This document shows positions 47,501 to 55,780 of a stretch of DNA of 64,000 nt, piece by piece (within the stretch, counting starts at the first letter, position 1; the number at the start of each line of letters is the position of its first letter). The DNA is from CAVYWD01 sp963772225. GTDB lineage: Bacteria > Myxococcota > Myxococcia > Myxococcales > UBA5297. The notes beneath the pieces were generated by a model. It was not told the origin of the DNA. It saw only the letters and a program-made list of their open reading frames with translations, and searched no databases. The stretch covers positions 744,001 to 808,000 of the forward strand of contig CAVYWD010000002.1 of NCBI GenBank assembly GCA_963772225.1, written 5' to 3'. Made by a program: the position numbers and the translations under genes.

Positions 47501-47639
47501 CGGCTGGGTGACGCACGGGCTAGGAGAGCGGGCGCCGCGCCGGCGCAAGGCGGCCGTTGCGGGGCTCGGCCTGTCACTCTTGGGAGCCGCCGCGGGCGCG
47601 CTGCTCTGGCGGCGCGCGGCGCGCTCGCTCGCACCCTAA
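44517..47639 (+). CDS. FAD-linked oxidase fused to Fe-S/CCG domains (D-lactate or glycolate dehydrogenase type)
   Basis: 1,040 aa. A PCMH FAD-binding domain (~55-250; RGGGTSLGGQCTN, GNNACGMH) is followed by the FAD-oxidase C-terminal domain (YGHFGQGCVHTRIDFD and SGEHGDG, with flavin-contact His). Next come two 4Fe-4S clusters (CVGVGKCRREGG...CP and CLSCKGCKGDCP, ~583-650). Two CCG domains follow (LCCGRPLYD, SGCCGMAGSFGFEK). A C-terminal transmembrane helix (AVAGLGLSLLGAAAGALLW) would anchor it to the membrane. Electrons probably go from D-lactate or a similar 2-hydroxyacid through FAD and Fe-S to quinone. Confidence 0.88.
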   Translation: MRLVSIRPEKARTRRLPSTQGGRSAQDFQSLAAELRRALRGEVRFDDGSRALYATDASNYRLVPIGVVIPRTLEDVEKAVALCRQHGAPVLSRGGGTSLGGQCTNVAVVLDWSKYLNRILEIDPARKIARVLPGAVLDDVRRTAEKRYQLTVGPDPATHNHCTLGGMIGNNACGMHAQMAGSMSHNVEAMEVLTYDGLRMKVGPTPEQELALLSREPGRRGQIYRALRNLRDRYAEEIRRRFPKIPRRISGYNLDSLLPENGFNLAAALVGSEGTCVAVLEAAVRLVHSPPARTVLVVGYNDIFEAGDDVPRFDALKPLAFEGIDHRLIRNVQKKGLHAQYLSLMPEGRGFLFLEFGGETLDEARDRARMGAEHAHRLPGVVSAKVFDKLEDIVDLWELRESGLGATARVPGERDTWPGWEDSAVPPDQVGSYLRAMRALYDKYGYNASLYGHFGQGCVHTRIDFDLTSARGISQFRAFLDEASDACLAHGGSLSGEHGDGQARSELLPKMFGDALVQAFREFKGIWDPAGKMNPGRIVDPRAIDADLRLGIDAQTWQPSTYFPYQAEDQGSFFRATQRCVGVGKCRREGGGTMCPSFMVTREEEHSTRGRAHLLFEMMKGEAVRGGWRDEAVKKSLDLCLSCKGCKGDCPVNVDMATYKAEFLAHYYRGRLRPASAYAMGLIMVWARLASLAPGLVNSLTHTKPIEGLAKRLGGIAPQRTFPRFAPETFRSWFSRTRVAAPKATDRRVMLWPDTFNNHFFPETARAALEVLESGGYQVVIPRRALCCGRPLYDYGMLPTAKRFLRKILSELEPEIEAGTPIVGLEPSCVSVFRDELPGLFPHDAAARQLSRQVLLFGEFLQKNADDLPIPKLSLKAFVQGHCHHKSLFQMDDEKSVLQRMGLDFEIADSGCCGMAGSFGFEKGERYEVAVKAGERVLLPRVREEPITSLIVADGFSCREQIAQGTNREALHLAQVVRMAQEYASAPPKLTRPEGGWVTHGLGERAPRRRKAAVAGLGLSLLGAAAGALLWRRAARSLAP

Positions 47640-47730
47640 CCGGGATGAGCCGGAACCACCGAGAGTTGCCTAGCCTGCGGGCCTTCAGTCCCGGCGCAGC
47701 CATGATTACGTTCGCGGTCGGGGGACGACC

Positions 47731-48246
47731 ATGCGCACGCCTCTGCGAGAGGCCCTCAGCGGATCGGGCATCGCGACGCGCATGGCCGGCGTGCTGTGCC
47801 TGCTCCTGTTCTGGGCCGCGCTGGTAGGCCAGGCCTCGTTGCCCGAGCTGGCGGCGGGCGCCGCGGCCGCGATCCTTTCCAGCTACGCCTGGAGCCTGTC
47901 CGCCCGCCGCAGCCGAGTCGCCTTCCGCCCCCGTCTGCGCTGGCTCGCCGAAGCATGGCGCATCCCCAAGGCCATGCTCGTGGGCACCTGGCAGATCTTC
48001 TCGGTCCTCGCGCGGCAGCTTCTCTGGCGCCAGCCGGCGCCCTCTCTGTTCCTCTCGGTCCCCTTCGAGGTGGGCGGCGCCGACCCGGCTTCCGCTGCCC
48101 GCCGGGCGCTCGCCGTGGCCTACAACACCGTGACTCCCAACTTCATCGTGGTCGGCATCGATCGCCAGCGAGGGCGCCTGGTTTACCACCAGCTCCAGCG
48201 CGGAGCCGTCTTCAAGCTCACCGCCAACCTGGGAGCCCGCCCTTGA
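47731..48246 (+). CDS. mrpE: Na+/H+ antiporter subunit E (MrpE/MnhE)
   Basis: 171 aa with N-terminal membrane helices (GVLCLLLFWAALVG, ELAAGAAAAILSSYAW). The conserved cytoplasmic block SARRALAVAYNTVTPNFIVV ends in a soluble tail. MrpE is a small subunit of the multisubunit Mrp cation/proton antiporter. First gene of a run with overlapping stops and starts (TTGA overlap into mrpB). An Mrp complex normally has A-G; only E, B, C and D are here. Confidence 0.88.
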   Translation: MRTPLREALSGSGIATRMAGVLCLLLFWAALVGQASLPELAAGAAAAILSSYAWSLSARRSRVAFRPRLRWLAEAWRIPKAMLVGTWQIFSVLARQLLWRQPAPSLFLSVPFEVGGADPASAARRALAVAYNTVTPNFIVVGIDRQRGRLVYHQLQRGAVFKLTANLGARP

Positions 48247-48784
48247 GCGTGTTGGGCGTCGTCATGTTGCTGCGCAAGCAGCGCGGCGAGGCTCGCGATC
48301 GCCGAGGCGCGCGCGATGACCGGAGCCGCACCCGGGAGCGCGCGCCCGCGAGCGATGCGGTCATGGCGCTCAGCTTGCTCCTGGTGGGCGCCACCGACTG
48401 CTTCGGCCTCTACCTCATCAGCCATGGCCAGGTGTCGCCAGGCGGCGGCTTCCAGGGCGGCGCCGCTTTGGCCACGGCCGCCTTGGTCGTCTTCCTGGCC
48501 TCCGACGCCATACGTTCCGGGCCGTCGCCCCGCCCCGGCGCATCGAGCAGGGCGAAGCGCTGGGCGCGGCGGGCTTCCTCGCGGTGGGTCTTCTCGGGCT
48601 CATCGCCGGAAGGCCGTTCCTGACCAACGTTCTTCCGCTGGGCAGCCCTGGGCAGATCAACTCCTCGGGGACCATCCTGTTGTTGAACCTGACCGTCGGG
48701 CTCGAGGTGGCAAGCGGGTACGTGCTGGTGCTCGCCGCCTTCGTGGCCGAAACCTTGCTCCGCCGCGTCCGGGAGCGCCCATGA
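48243..48784 (+). pseudogene. mrpB: MrpB/MnhB antiporter subunit, frameshifted
   Basis: The first frame ends ...GLYLISHGQVSPGGGFQGGA through ALVVFLASDA. The second continues TFRAVAPPRRIEQGEALGAA and GFLAVGLLGLIAGRPFLTNV, then GSPGQINSSGTILLLNLTVG, ending in RRVRERP. The frames join near 48505-48513, so one base is missing or extra. Motifs are those of MnhB: HGQxSPGGGFQGG and SSGTxxxLNxxVGLEV. Start options are TTG 48243, GTG 48249 or ATG 48264. Intact on either side, so the lesion may be a sequencing error. Confidence 0.8.
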
Positions 48785-49134
48785 GAGCTCTCGGTTACCT
48801 TCCCTACGCGGTCTGCGTCTGGCTCGCCCTCGTCGCGCTCTACGGCATCGTCTCGAGCCGCAACCTGGTGCACCTGGTGGGTTGTGTGTCGGTCTTCCAG
48901 TCCGCGACCTATGTGCTGCTGTTGGCGGTGGGCTATCGACGAGGTGGCATCGCCCCCGTGTTCGTCAGCGCGCCCCCCAGCGCTCCGACGGTGGACCCGG
49001 TGGTGCAGGCGTTGATGCTCACCGACGTGGTCGTCGAGGCCACGGTCATGGCGCTGCTCCTGTCGCTGGCGCTCAAGGCGCACGAGCGTTGTCGCACGTT
49101 CGACCCGACCTTGCTGCGGAGGCTTCGAGGGTGA
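48781..49134 (+). CDS. mrpC: Na+/H+ antiporter subunit C (MrpC/NuoK-like)
   Basis: 117 aa, three predicted membrane helices (LPYAVCVWLALVALYGIV; LVHLVGCVSVFQSATYVLLL; PVVQALMLTDVVVEATVMAL). This is the NuoK/MnhC pattern, with VDPVVQALMLTDVVVEATVM as the family signature. Starts at the ATGA overlap with mrpB and ends at the GTGA overlap with mrpD. It forms part of the transport membrane module beside MrpD. Confidence 0.9.
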   Translation: MRALGYLPYAVCVWLALVALYGIVSSRNLVHLVGCVSVFQSATYVLLLAVGYRRGGIAPVFVSAPPSAPTVDPVVQALMLTDVVVEATVMALLLSLALKAHERCRTFDPTLLRRLRG

Positions 49135-50948
49135 GCCCGTGGCTCGTGTCGCTGCCGGTCGTCCTGCCGCTCTTCGCGGCGGCGACCCTCGCGGGGCTCG
49201 GCCGGCGCCTCGCGCGGCGCGCGCGCGAAGCCGTGGCGGCGGCGGCGACTCTGGGGGCCTTGGCCGCCTGCGCGGCGCTGCTGCGCGCCTCTCTGCGCGC
49301 GCCCATGGTCGCCTGGTTCGGTGGCTGGCAGCCGCGAGGCGGGATTGCCGTGGGCATCGCCTTCGCGGTCGACCCCGCGGGGGCCGGCCTTGCAACGCTC
49401 AGCGCGCTCCTGGTGCTGGCGGCGATCGTCTTCTCCCTCGATTACTTCAAGTCGGTCGGGCCGCCCTACCACGTGCTGCTCTTGGTGCTCCTGGCGGCGC
49501 TGTGTGGCCTGGGGCTCACCGGAGACCTGTTCAACCTCTTCGTCTTCTTCGAGCTGATGAGCGCCGCCTCGTTCGCGCTGGCCGGCTACGAGAGCGAGGA
49601 TGAGTCGGTCCTCCAGGGCGCGCTGAACTTCGGGGTCACCAACACCATCGGTGCATTCCTGGTGCTCTTCGGCATCGGGCTCCTGTACGGGCGGACCGGC
49701 GCGCTGAACCTGGCGCAGATAGGCCGGAGCCTGGGCTCGCCGCCCGACGCCCTGGTTCGGGTGGCCTTCGCGCTCATCGCCTGCGGCTTCTCGGTCAAGG
49801 CGGCCATCGTCCCGTTCCACTTCTGGCTCGCCGACGCCCACGCCGTGGCGCCGGCGCCGGTCTGCATTCTCTTCTCCGGGGTGATGGTGGAGGCGGGCCT
49901 CTTCGCGGTGGTGCGCGTGTTCGGCTCGGCCTTTCAGACGAGCCTCTCCGAGCACGAGCCTGCGCTTCGAGCGCTCCTCGCGACCGCCGGGGCGCTGAGC
50001 GCCGCCGTGGGCGCGGCGATGGCGTTCGCCCAGCGGCACCTGAAGCGCCTCCTCGCCTTCTCCACGATCGCCCACGTGGGCCTCATGGCCGCGGCGGCCG
50101 GGCTCCTCGACGAGCGGGCGCTGTCCGGGGCCATCTCCTATGCGCTCGGGCACGGCCTTTTGAAGGCCGGGCTGTTCCTCATCGCGGGCATCGTGCTCAG
50201 CCGGCTGCGCTCGGTGGACGAGCTGGCGCTGCGGGGAAAGGGCAAGCCCATGCCCTGGGTCGGCGCCCTCTTCGGAGCGGGCGGCCTGGCGCTCGCGGGA
50301 GCCCCGCCGTCGGGGCTCTTCTTCGGCGAGGCGTCGGTGCACGAAGGGGCGCGCGCACTCGGCTACGGCTGGCTGGGCGCCCTGGGAGCCGCGGTGTCGA
50401 TCCTCACGGGAGGCGCCGTCTTGCGCGCCGCCGCCCGGATCTTCCTGGGCTGGGGACCGCGAAGGGAGGAGCAGGAGTCAGGCGGCGAGACGAGCGAGGC
50501 GCCCGAGTCTCCGGCACCGCGCCGGACCTGGCTCATGTCCACCACCGCCGGCGCGCTGATCGCCGCCGGAGCGCTGTCGGGCCTGATTCCCGGGATCGGC
50601 GAAGCGGCCCATGCCTGTGCGGTGAGGCTCCTGCACACGGCGGAATACGGCGCCGCCGTCCTGGATGGAGCTCCCTGGCCGACCGTCGCCGCACCGCCGC
50701 ATCTCGAGGTGGCCAGGGCGCTGCCGCAAGCGCTGCTGACGACCCTCGCCGCGGCGCTGCTCGCGGCTCTCGTTCTCGAACGCGAGCGACGACTGCCGAG
50801 CGCCTTCCGCAGAGCCATCGAATGGGCATGGCGGCCGGCGATCGGGGCATTGCGCGCGGTCCACAGCGGCGAGCTGAACGACTACGTCGCCTGGCTGACG
50901 CTGGGAGTCGCGGCGTTCGGCGGCGCCTGCGCGCTGTGGCTGCGGTAG
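49131..50948 (+). CDS. mrpD: Na+/H+ antiporter subunit D (MrpD/NuoN-like)
   Basis: 605 aa with about 14 membrane helices of the proton-conducting transporter family. A key lysine and glutamate occur in GDLFNLFVFFELMSAASFAL (Glu in helix 5) and CGFSVKAAIVPFHFWLADAH (Lys in helix 7). The GTG start overlaps the mrpC stop. It is the ion-translocating subunit shared with complex I and hydrogenases. The C-terminal ~70 residues form an extra helix and tail. A convergent hairpin follows at 50951-50977. Confidence 0.9.
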   Translation: MSPWLVSLPVVLPLFAAATLAGLGRRLARRAREAVAAAATLGALAACAALLRASLRAPMVAWFGGWQPRGGIAVGIAFAVDPAGAGLATLSALLVLAAIVFSLDYFKSVGPPYHVLLLVLLAALCGLGLTGDLFNLFVFFELMSAASFALAGYESEDESVLQGALNFGVTNTIGAFLVLFGIGLLYGRTGALNLAQIGRSLGSPPDALVRVAFALIACGFSVKAAIVPFHFWLADAHAVAPAPVCILFSGVMVEAGLFAVVRVFGSAFQTSLSEHEPALRALLATAGALSAAVGAAMAFAQRHLKRLLAFSTIAHVGLMAAAAGLLDERALSGAISYALGHGLLKAGLFLIAGIVLSRLRSVDELALRGKGKPMPWVGALFGAGGLALAGAPPSGLFFGEASVHEGARALGYGWLGALGAAVSILTGGAVLRAAARIFLGWGPRREEQESGGETSEAPESPAPRRTWLMSTTAGALIAAGALSGLIPGIGEAAHACAVRLLHTAEYGAAVLDGAPWPTVAAPPHLEVARALPQALLTTLAAALLAALVLERERRLPSAFRRAIEWAWRPAIGALRAVHSGELNDYVAWLTLGVAAFGGACALWLR

Positions 50949-50950
50949 AG

Positions 50951-50977
50951 GCGCGCCGCTCTCGAAAGAGGGCGCGC
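50951..50977. terminator. Bidirectional hairpin between mrpD and the gas-vesicle operon
   Basis: GCGCGCC + CTCT (one bulged G between) pairs with AGAG + GGCGCGC across a CGAA loop. AATCTTTC follows on the plus strand. It separates two convergent operons whose stops lie on either side. Confidence 0.6.
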
Positions 50978-50983
50978 AATCTT

Positions 50984-51727
50984 TCATTGGCCTCGCCGCT
51001 CGCTGCCGCCTTCCAGGTCCGTGACGAAGCTGTAGGGAGGCCAAGGTCCGCTCAGCCGAGCGCTCCCCTCGCCCCGATGGACTTCGCCGAACGCCTTCCG
51101 GAATGCCTCGACGCAGGAGCTCGGGACGAGGAACGAAAGCGAGAGCGCGGCCATGCCCTCGGGGCCGACGACGAGCGCCGCCGGGGACGGCGCCTCGACC
51201 TCGAACCGACTGAACAGGCCGCTCAGGCCGTCTCGGTACCGCTCCGCGAGCTCCTCGGCGGCTCGGCGCCGCTCCACGCGTGCTTCCAAGTAGGCGCGGC
51301 CAGGGGCCGCTTCGCGCCTTCGCGCACGGAGGGCCCGAGAATCCCGCGGCGGCCGCGAGGCTTCGACCCCGGCGGGCGCCGCGAGGCGGACGCCCATCTC
51401 CACGCAGCCCGACAGCTCGCGCAGCCGCGCCCTGAAGCGCGCCCCATGCTTCGAGAGATAGCGGGCGACCGCGGCGTCCGATTCGAGGATCGACCCGAAC
51501 CGCATGGGCACGATCGTCCGCTCGCGAAAGAACGCTTCGACGACCCGCTCGTACGCCTCCACCCTCGCGAGCGTCGCGCCGAGCTCGTTCTCGCCCAAGG
51601 GCGACACCCCCGCGCGCAATCGGCCCTGCGGCACCAGGGCAATGGGCTGCCCGTCCACACCGCGCATCGACGGCGGGGCTGGCGGCTTTCGGCCCGCCGC
51701 GGAAAAGACGCAATACAGGAGCCTCAC
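50984..51727 (-). CDS. gvpL: Gas vesicle protein GvpL/GvpF family (third copy, last gene)
   Basis: 247 aa, GTG start overlapping the stop of the preceding gvpL/F (GTGA). GvpL/F signatures: RLLYCVFSAAG at the start, FFRERTIVPMRFGSILES near 75-92, and the ending FLVPSSCVEAFRKAF ... GPWPPYSFV. GvpF/L proteins coat or nucleate the growing gas vesicle. The middle is unusually Arg/Ala-rich. End of the operon, convergent with mrpD. Confidence 0.85.
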   Translation of the reverse strand: MRLLYCVFSAAGRKPPAPPSMRGVDGQPIALVPQGRLRAGVSPLGENELGATLARVEAYERVVEAFFRERTIVPMRFGSILESDAAVARYLSKHGARFRARLRELSGCVEMGVRLAAPAGVEASRPPRDSRALRARRREAAPGRAYLEARVERRRAAEELAERYRDGLSGLFSRFEVEAPSPAALVVGPEGMAALSLSFLVPSSCVEAFRKAFGEVHRGEGSARLSGPWPPYSFVTDLEGGSERRGQ

Positions 51728-52539
51728 GCCTCCGGCTCCCCGAGGCCCGGGGTGAAGCTGTAGGGCGGAAACGGCCCCGCGAGGTCGAACGCCAGGGCCC
51801 AGTCGCGAACCGATTGCGCGAGCTGATCGACCCTGGAGCGGAAAGCGCCCGCGCCAGACTTGGGGACGAGAAATGCCCAATTCAGCACCATTTCGCCCGG
51901 CGTTTCGCCTGTGCCGGCCGCGAGCAGCTTTCGCTCGGTGGCCTCCAGCGCGCCCTGCGAGAGCTCCTCTTTGAGGCGGGCGGCGGTCTCCCGGAGCCAG
52001 CGGCTCAGGTTCGCCTCGGCCTCGCCGCGCAGCCGGCGCTCCTGCATATAGCGCAGCCCCGGGGACTTGGAGAATTGTGAAGCGCGGGCGGCCATCTCGT
52101 CGTCCACCAGGCGCTCCCGCGCTTTCTCGCGCTCGAGGTAGCCCTTGACGCCCCACTCCTCGGCGTCCCGCGTTCGATCCAGAAATGCCCGGATGGCGTC
52201 GTGGTGCCGGGACATCTCTTCTTCGAGCGACGACAGTGTCGAGAAGATCGTTCCAAATCGGGCCGGGAAGACCGGAGAGCGCCGAGCCGCCTCCTCGATG
52301 ACCTGCTCGTGCCTCAGGGCCCGCGGCGCGAGCCAGCCCAGGTCCTTCAACCTGGCTTCTGCCTGCGGCCCCGTGAATTCGTCCACCGAGACCTCGCTCA
52401 GCACCGCCGCGAGGTCGCTCTGCCGGTCCTGCAAGACGGAGCTCCCGTCCTCCAGGCCGTCGAGGTCGAGCGAGGGCGGCAAGAGGTCCGCCCGCGCGAA
52501 GCAGAACAGGTAGGCCGATCTCCCGGGCGAAAGGTCCAA
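51724..52539 (-). CDS. gvpL: Gas vesicle protein GvpL/GvpF family (second copy)
   Basis: 271 aa. The TTG start is supported by GGGAGG about ten bases upstream. It carries the block SPVFPARFGTIFSTLSSLEE, then a coiled-coil segment, and the ending WAFLVPKSGAGAFRSRVDQL and GPFPPYSFTPGLG. Coupled to the downstream copy by a 4-bp overlap and 16 bp after the CDC48 ATPase stop. A paralog of the copies at 50984 and 58568, not a recent duplicate. Confidence 0.85.
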   Translation of the reverse strand: MDLSPGRSAYLFCFARADLLPPSLDLDGLEDGSSVLQDRQSDLAAVLSEVSVDEFTGPQAEARLKDLGWLAPRALRHEQVIEEAARRSPVFPARFGTIFSTLSSLEEEMSRHHDAIRAFLDRTRDAEEWGVKGYLEREKARERLVDDEMAARASQFSKSPGLRYMQERRLRGEAEANLSRWLRETAARLKEELSQGALEATERKLLAAGTGETPGEMVLNWAFLVPKSGAGAFRSRVDQLAQSVRDWALAFDLAGPFPPYSFTPGLGEPEA

Positions 52540-52555
52540 GGCGCGTAAGCCTCCC

Positions 52556-54703
52556 TCAATGCAGCGCGCTCGTCCGCTCCCGCAGCTGCCCGATGGCAGC
52601 CTCGAGGTCGCCGGGCTCCACCACGACCCGGCGCTCTCCTCCCTCGGGCGCCCGAACCACGCGGCGAATGGCGCTCAGCGACGCGTTGGCGCAAGCCGAG
52701 GCGATGTCGGCGCCGGTGAAACCGTCGGTCCTCTCCGAAAGGCCGGTGACGTCCACGCCGTCGGCGAGCGGCTTGCCGCGCAGGTGAACCGCGAAGATCT
52801 GCTCTCGGTCGTCCTCGCCGGGCGGCGGGATGTCGATGATGGACCCGAACCGCCCGGGCCGGAGCATGGCAGGGTCCAGGAGGTCGGAGCGGTTGGTGGC
52901 ACCCAGGACGAGCACGTCCTTGAGCTCTTCGATGCCGTCCATCTCGGTGAGGAACTGGCTGATGACCCGCTCGGTGACGTGAGCGTCGCCCTCGGCCGAC
53001 CCGCGCCGGGGGATGAGCGCGTCGATCTCGTCGAAGAAGGTGATGCACGGCGCTGCCTGCCGAGCCTTGCGGAAGACCTCGCGCACCGCGCGCTCCGACT
53101 CGCCCACGTATTTGGAGAGCAGCGCCGCGCCTTTCACCGAGATGAAGCTGACCCCGCTCTCGGTGGCCACCGCCTTGGCGAGCAGCGTCTTGCCGCACCC
53201 CGGCGGCCCGGTGAGGAGGATGCCTTTGGCCGGCCGGGTCCGGGCCTGCTCGAACAGGTCCGGGTGCTTGAGCGGCCACTCCACGGCCTCGATGAGGTGG
53301 CGCTTCACCTCGCGCAGGCCCCCCACGTCGGACCAGCGCACGTCGGGGATCTCGACGAAGACCTCTCGGATGGCGGAGGGCTCAATCTCTCGGAGGGCGG
53401 CCAGGAAGTCGTCCTTGCGGACCTCGAGCTGGCCCAAGAGCTCCCAGGGTACGCTGCCCGTCGACAGGTCGAACTTGGGCAGGATGCGGCGCAGGCAGAG
53501 CATCGCCGCCTCGCGGCAGAGGGCCTCGAGGTCCGCGCCGACGAAGCCGTGGCAGATGGCGGCGATCTCCGCGAGGTTCACGTCGGGCGCCACGGGCATC
53601 CCGCGGCTGTGGATCTCCAAGATCTCCCGGCGGCCGTTCTTGTCCGGGATGGGAATGGCGATCTCGCGGTCGAAGCGGCCCGGGCGCCGCAGCGCGGGGT
53701 CCAGGGCATTGGGGATGTTGGTCGCGCCGATGACGATGACCCGCTGGCGCCGATGCAAGCCGTCCATCGAGGCCAGGAGCTGGGCGACGACCCGCTTCTC
53801 CACGTCGCCGACCACGCGCTCGCGCGACGGGGCGATGGCGTCGAGCTCGTCCAGGAACACGATGCTCGGGCTCTTCTTGGAAGCCTCGTCGAAGATCTTG
53901 CGAAGGTGCGCCTCGCTCTCGCCGTAGAACTTGTGGATGACCTCCGGGCCGCTCACGCTGAAGAACCGCGCCTCCGTCTCGTGGGCAATGGTTCGCGCAA
54001 TGAGGGTCTTGCCAGTCCCGGGCGGTCCCAGCAGGAGGACGCCCTTGGGCGGGTCGATGCCCAGCCGTGCGAAGAGCTCCGGAAAACGGAGCGGCAGCTC
54101 GATCATCTCGCGGATCCGCTGGAGCTGAGGCTTGAGTCCCCCGATGTCCTCGTAGGACAGAGCGCGCGCCGGCTCCTCCTCCTCCGGCTCGCCGATGAAG
54201 AGCCGCGTGGTGCGGTGGATGAGCGTCGGTCCTGAGGGCGCCGTCTTGAGCACCTTGAATCCGGCGACGTGGCTGCCGAAGAGGGACGTGCGGATTCGGT
54301 CTCCCTCGACGACCGGCAAGCCGTCGAGGAGCCCGCCGACGTAGCGCAGGTCCCGATCGGAAGGCATCGCGTCGAGCGGCGCGAGGGTGATGGCCTCCGC
54401 GGGCGGGCACTCGGTTCGGCGCAAGGTGACCAGGTCGTCCAGCCCCACGCCGGCGTTGCCCCGGGTGATCCCGTCGAGCTGCACCCGCGACTGGCCGCGC
54501 GCCGCCTTGTAGGCAGGCATCGCGCGGCAGAGGGTGCGCCGCTTGCCGTTCACCTGCAGGACGTCTCCGGTGGACGCGCCCAGGCGCGAAAGGTCCTCGG
54601 GCCCCACACGAGCGAAGCCGCGCCCCACGTCCTTGCTCAGCGCCTCGGCCACCCTGAGCTGAACCTCTTGCCCGGCGCCTTCGGCGACGCGCCCCTCTGG
54701 CAT
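52556..54703 (-). CDS. CDC48/p97-type AAA+ ATPase in the gas-vesicle operon
   Basis: 715 aa, ATG after GAGGGGAAGG. The N-domain (~10-170) is a double-psi barrel typical of CDC48/VCP. D1 has Walker A GPPGTGKT (~227-234), Walker B IVFLDELDAI and an arginine-finger loop LRRPGRFDREI. D2 has GPPGCGKT and ITFFDEIDALIPRRG, LRPGRFGSII. Such ATPases unfold or remodel protein complexes. In its position this one could assemble or recycle Gvp proteins. No GvpN (MoxR-type AAA) gene is present, so it may take that role. Confidence 0.9.
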   Translation of the reverse strand: MPEGRVAEGAGQEVQLRVAEALSKDVGRGFARVGPEDLSRLGASTGDVLQVNGKRRTLCRAMPAYKAARGQSRVQLDGITRGNAGVGLDDLVTLRRTECPPAEAITLAPLDAMPSDRDLRYVGGLLDGLPVVEGDRIRTSLFGSHVAGFKVLKTAPSGPTLIHRTTRLFIGEPEEEEPARALSYEDIGGLKPQLQRIREMIELPLRFPELFARLGIDPPKGVLLLGPPGTGKTLIARTIAHETEARFFSVSGPEVIHKFYGESEAHLRKIFDEASKKSPSIVFLDELDAIAPSRERVVGDVEKRVVAQLLASMDGLHRRQRVIVIGATNIPNALDPALRRPGRFDREIAIPIPDKNGRREILEIHSRGMPVAPDVNLAEIAAICHGFVGADLEALCREAAMLCLRRILPKFDLSTGSVPWELLGQLEVRKDDFLAALREIEPSAIREVFVEIPDVRWSDVGGLREVKRHLIEAVEWPLKHPDLFEQARTRPAKGILLTGPPGCGKTLLAKAVATESGVSFISVKGAALLSKYVGESERAVREVFRKARQAAPCITFFDEIDALIPRRGSAEGDAHVTERVISQFLTEMDGIEELKDVLVLGATNRSDLLDPAMLRPGRFGSIIDIPPPGEDDREQIFAVHLRGKPLADGVDVTGLSERTDGFTGADIASACANASLSAIRRVVRAPEGGERRVVVEPGDLEAAIGQLRERTSALH

Positions 54704-54749
54704 GGCCTTCCCCTCTTTTCCTTCTGCCGCCTCGCCAATAGCCGAGCGC

Positions 54750-55277
54750 TCAGCGGCCTGGCTTGGCCGCGCTCACCTCGATGATCCCGTTCTTGCACGA
54801 CACCGACAGCCGGTCGCGCTGCGTCCCTTCCGGGACCTCGATGGACTTGCGGTACTTGCGATCAGGGCGCTCCGCCGACAGCGTGAGCGTCCGCCCGCTG
54901 AGCTCGACATGGAGGTCATTCGGCTCGACGCCCGGCATCTCGGCCACGATCATCACCCGGTCGTCCTCGTCGAAGACATCGACCAGCGGCTCGCGCACTT
55001 CCTCCGCGGCCTGCCGGCCCACGGGCCGCTCGCGCGGCTCCTCGTTGACCGGGCGCACCCTCGGAGACTCCGAGCCCTCGCCGCCCAAGCCTCCGACCTT
55101 GACGGAGAATCCGTAGGCCCCCTGGGAGCCCCCGGAGTCTGCCGGGCGACCCCCGACCGGAAAACGTCCCGTCCGGGAGACCTTCGCGCCGCTCTCCGCC
55201 AGCTTCTCGAGCCTCTCCAAGAGGTCGGTGACGCCGCTCAAGATCCCCTTTCGCTCGCGCTTGTCTTCGTCGCCCAT
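54750..55277 (-). CDS. gvpH: Hsp20-family gas vesicle protein GvpH
   Basis: 175 aa; start at MGDEDKRERKGILSGVTDLL, the GvpH-type opening with an amphipathic helix. The C-terminal alpha-crystallin domain is DVFDEDDRVMIVAEMPGVEP ... DLHVELSGRTLTLSAERPDR ... ISV-like tail (SCKNGIIEVSAAKP). Small heat-shock proteins of this type keep GvpA soluble. Lies between the second GvpA-like gene and the CDC48 gene, spacings under 60 bp. Confidence 0.85.
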   Translation of the reverse strand: MGDEDKRERKGILSGVTDLLERLEKLAESGAKVSRTGRFPVGGRPADSGGSQGAYGFSVKVGGLGGEGSESPRVRPVNEEPRERPVGRQAAEEVREPLVDVFDEDDRVMIVAEMPGVEPNDLHVELSGRTLTLSAERPDRKYRKSIEVPEGTQRDRLSVSCKNGIIEVSAAKPGR

Positions 55278-55334
55278 GTCGAACCTCGAAATCCAAAGAT
55301 GTCCACGCGCCGACATCCCCGCGAAAGGTTCGCT

Positions 55335-55664
55335 TCAGGGCGGCTTGGGAATCGCCGTGAGCGACTCCTCGATGCGACGCACTCTCTCCTCGAGGTCGAC
55401 CCCCTCGGGGAGCGCCTGTTTCGGCTTGCCGCTGAACGCCGGGGAATTCGTCCACCAGTCCAGGCCTATCTCCCTGGCCTTGTCGACCGAGCAGATCACC
55501 AAGCGAATCTGAAGCGTGAGCACCTCGATGTCGGCGAGCAGCAGCTTGATGTCGCCGGCGATAACGATGCCCTTGTCGAGGACGCGCTCGAGCACGTCCG
55601 CGAGGTTCGCCGTCCCGCCCGAACCGCCGAGCGCCCGCCCCGCGCTCTGCCGCTGCTCCGCCAT
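55335..55664 (-). CDS. Gas vesicle GvpA-family protein (GvpJ/GvpM type)
   Basis: 109 aa. The GvpA core is NLADVLERVLDKGIVIAGDI, KLLLADIEVLTLQIRLVICS. Compared with GvpA it has a long C-terminal tail (DWWTNSPAFSGKPKQALPEG through RVRRIEESL), typical of the minor J/M/S variants that cap or shape vesicle ends. ATG after GAGAGGG. The exact letter cannot be fixed by sequence alone. Confidence 0.85.
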   Translation of the reverse strand: MAEQRQSAGRALGGSGGTANLADVLERVLDKGIVIAGDIKLLLADIEVLTLQIRLVICSVDKAREIGLDWWTNSPAFSGKPKQALPEGVDLEERVRRIEESLTAIPKPP

Positions 55665-55780
55665 GCCCTCTCGCCACCTCTCTTGTCGGGCCAGCCCTGA
55701 GCTCTCGGCGAGGCCGCTCGCCCCCTGCCGCCCGCCTTACCTTCTTGGCGCTCTCGCGATCGACCAAGGGCCGTTCGCCG

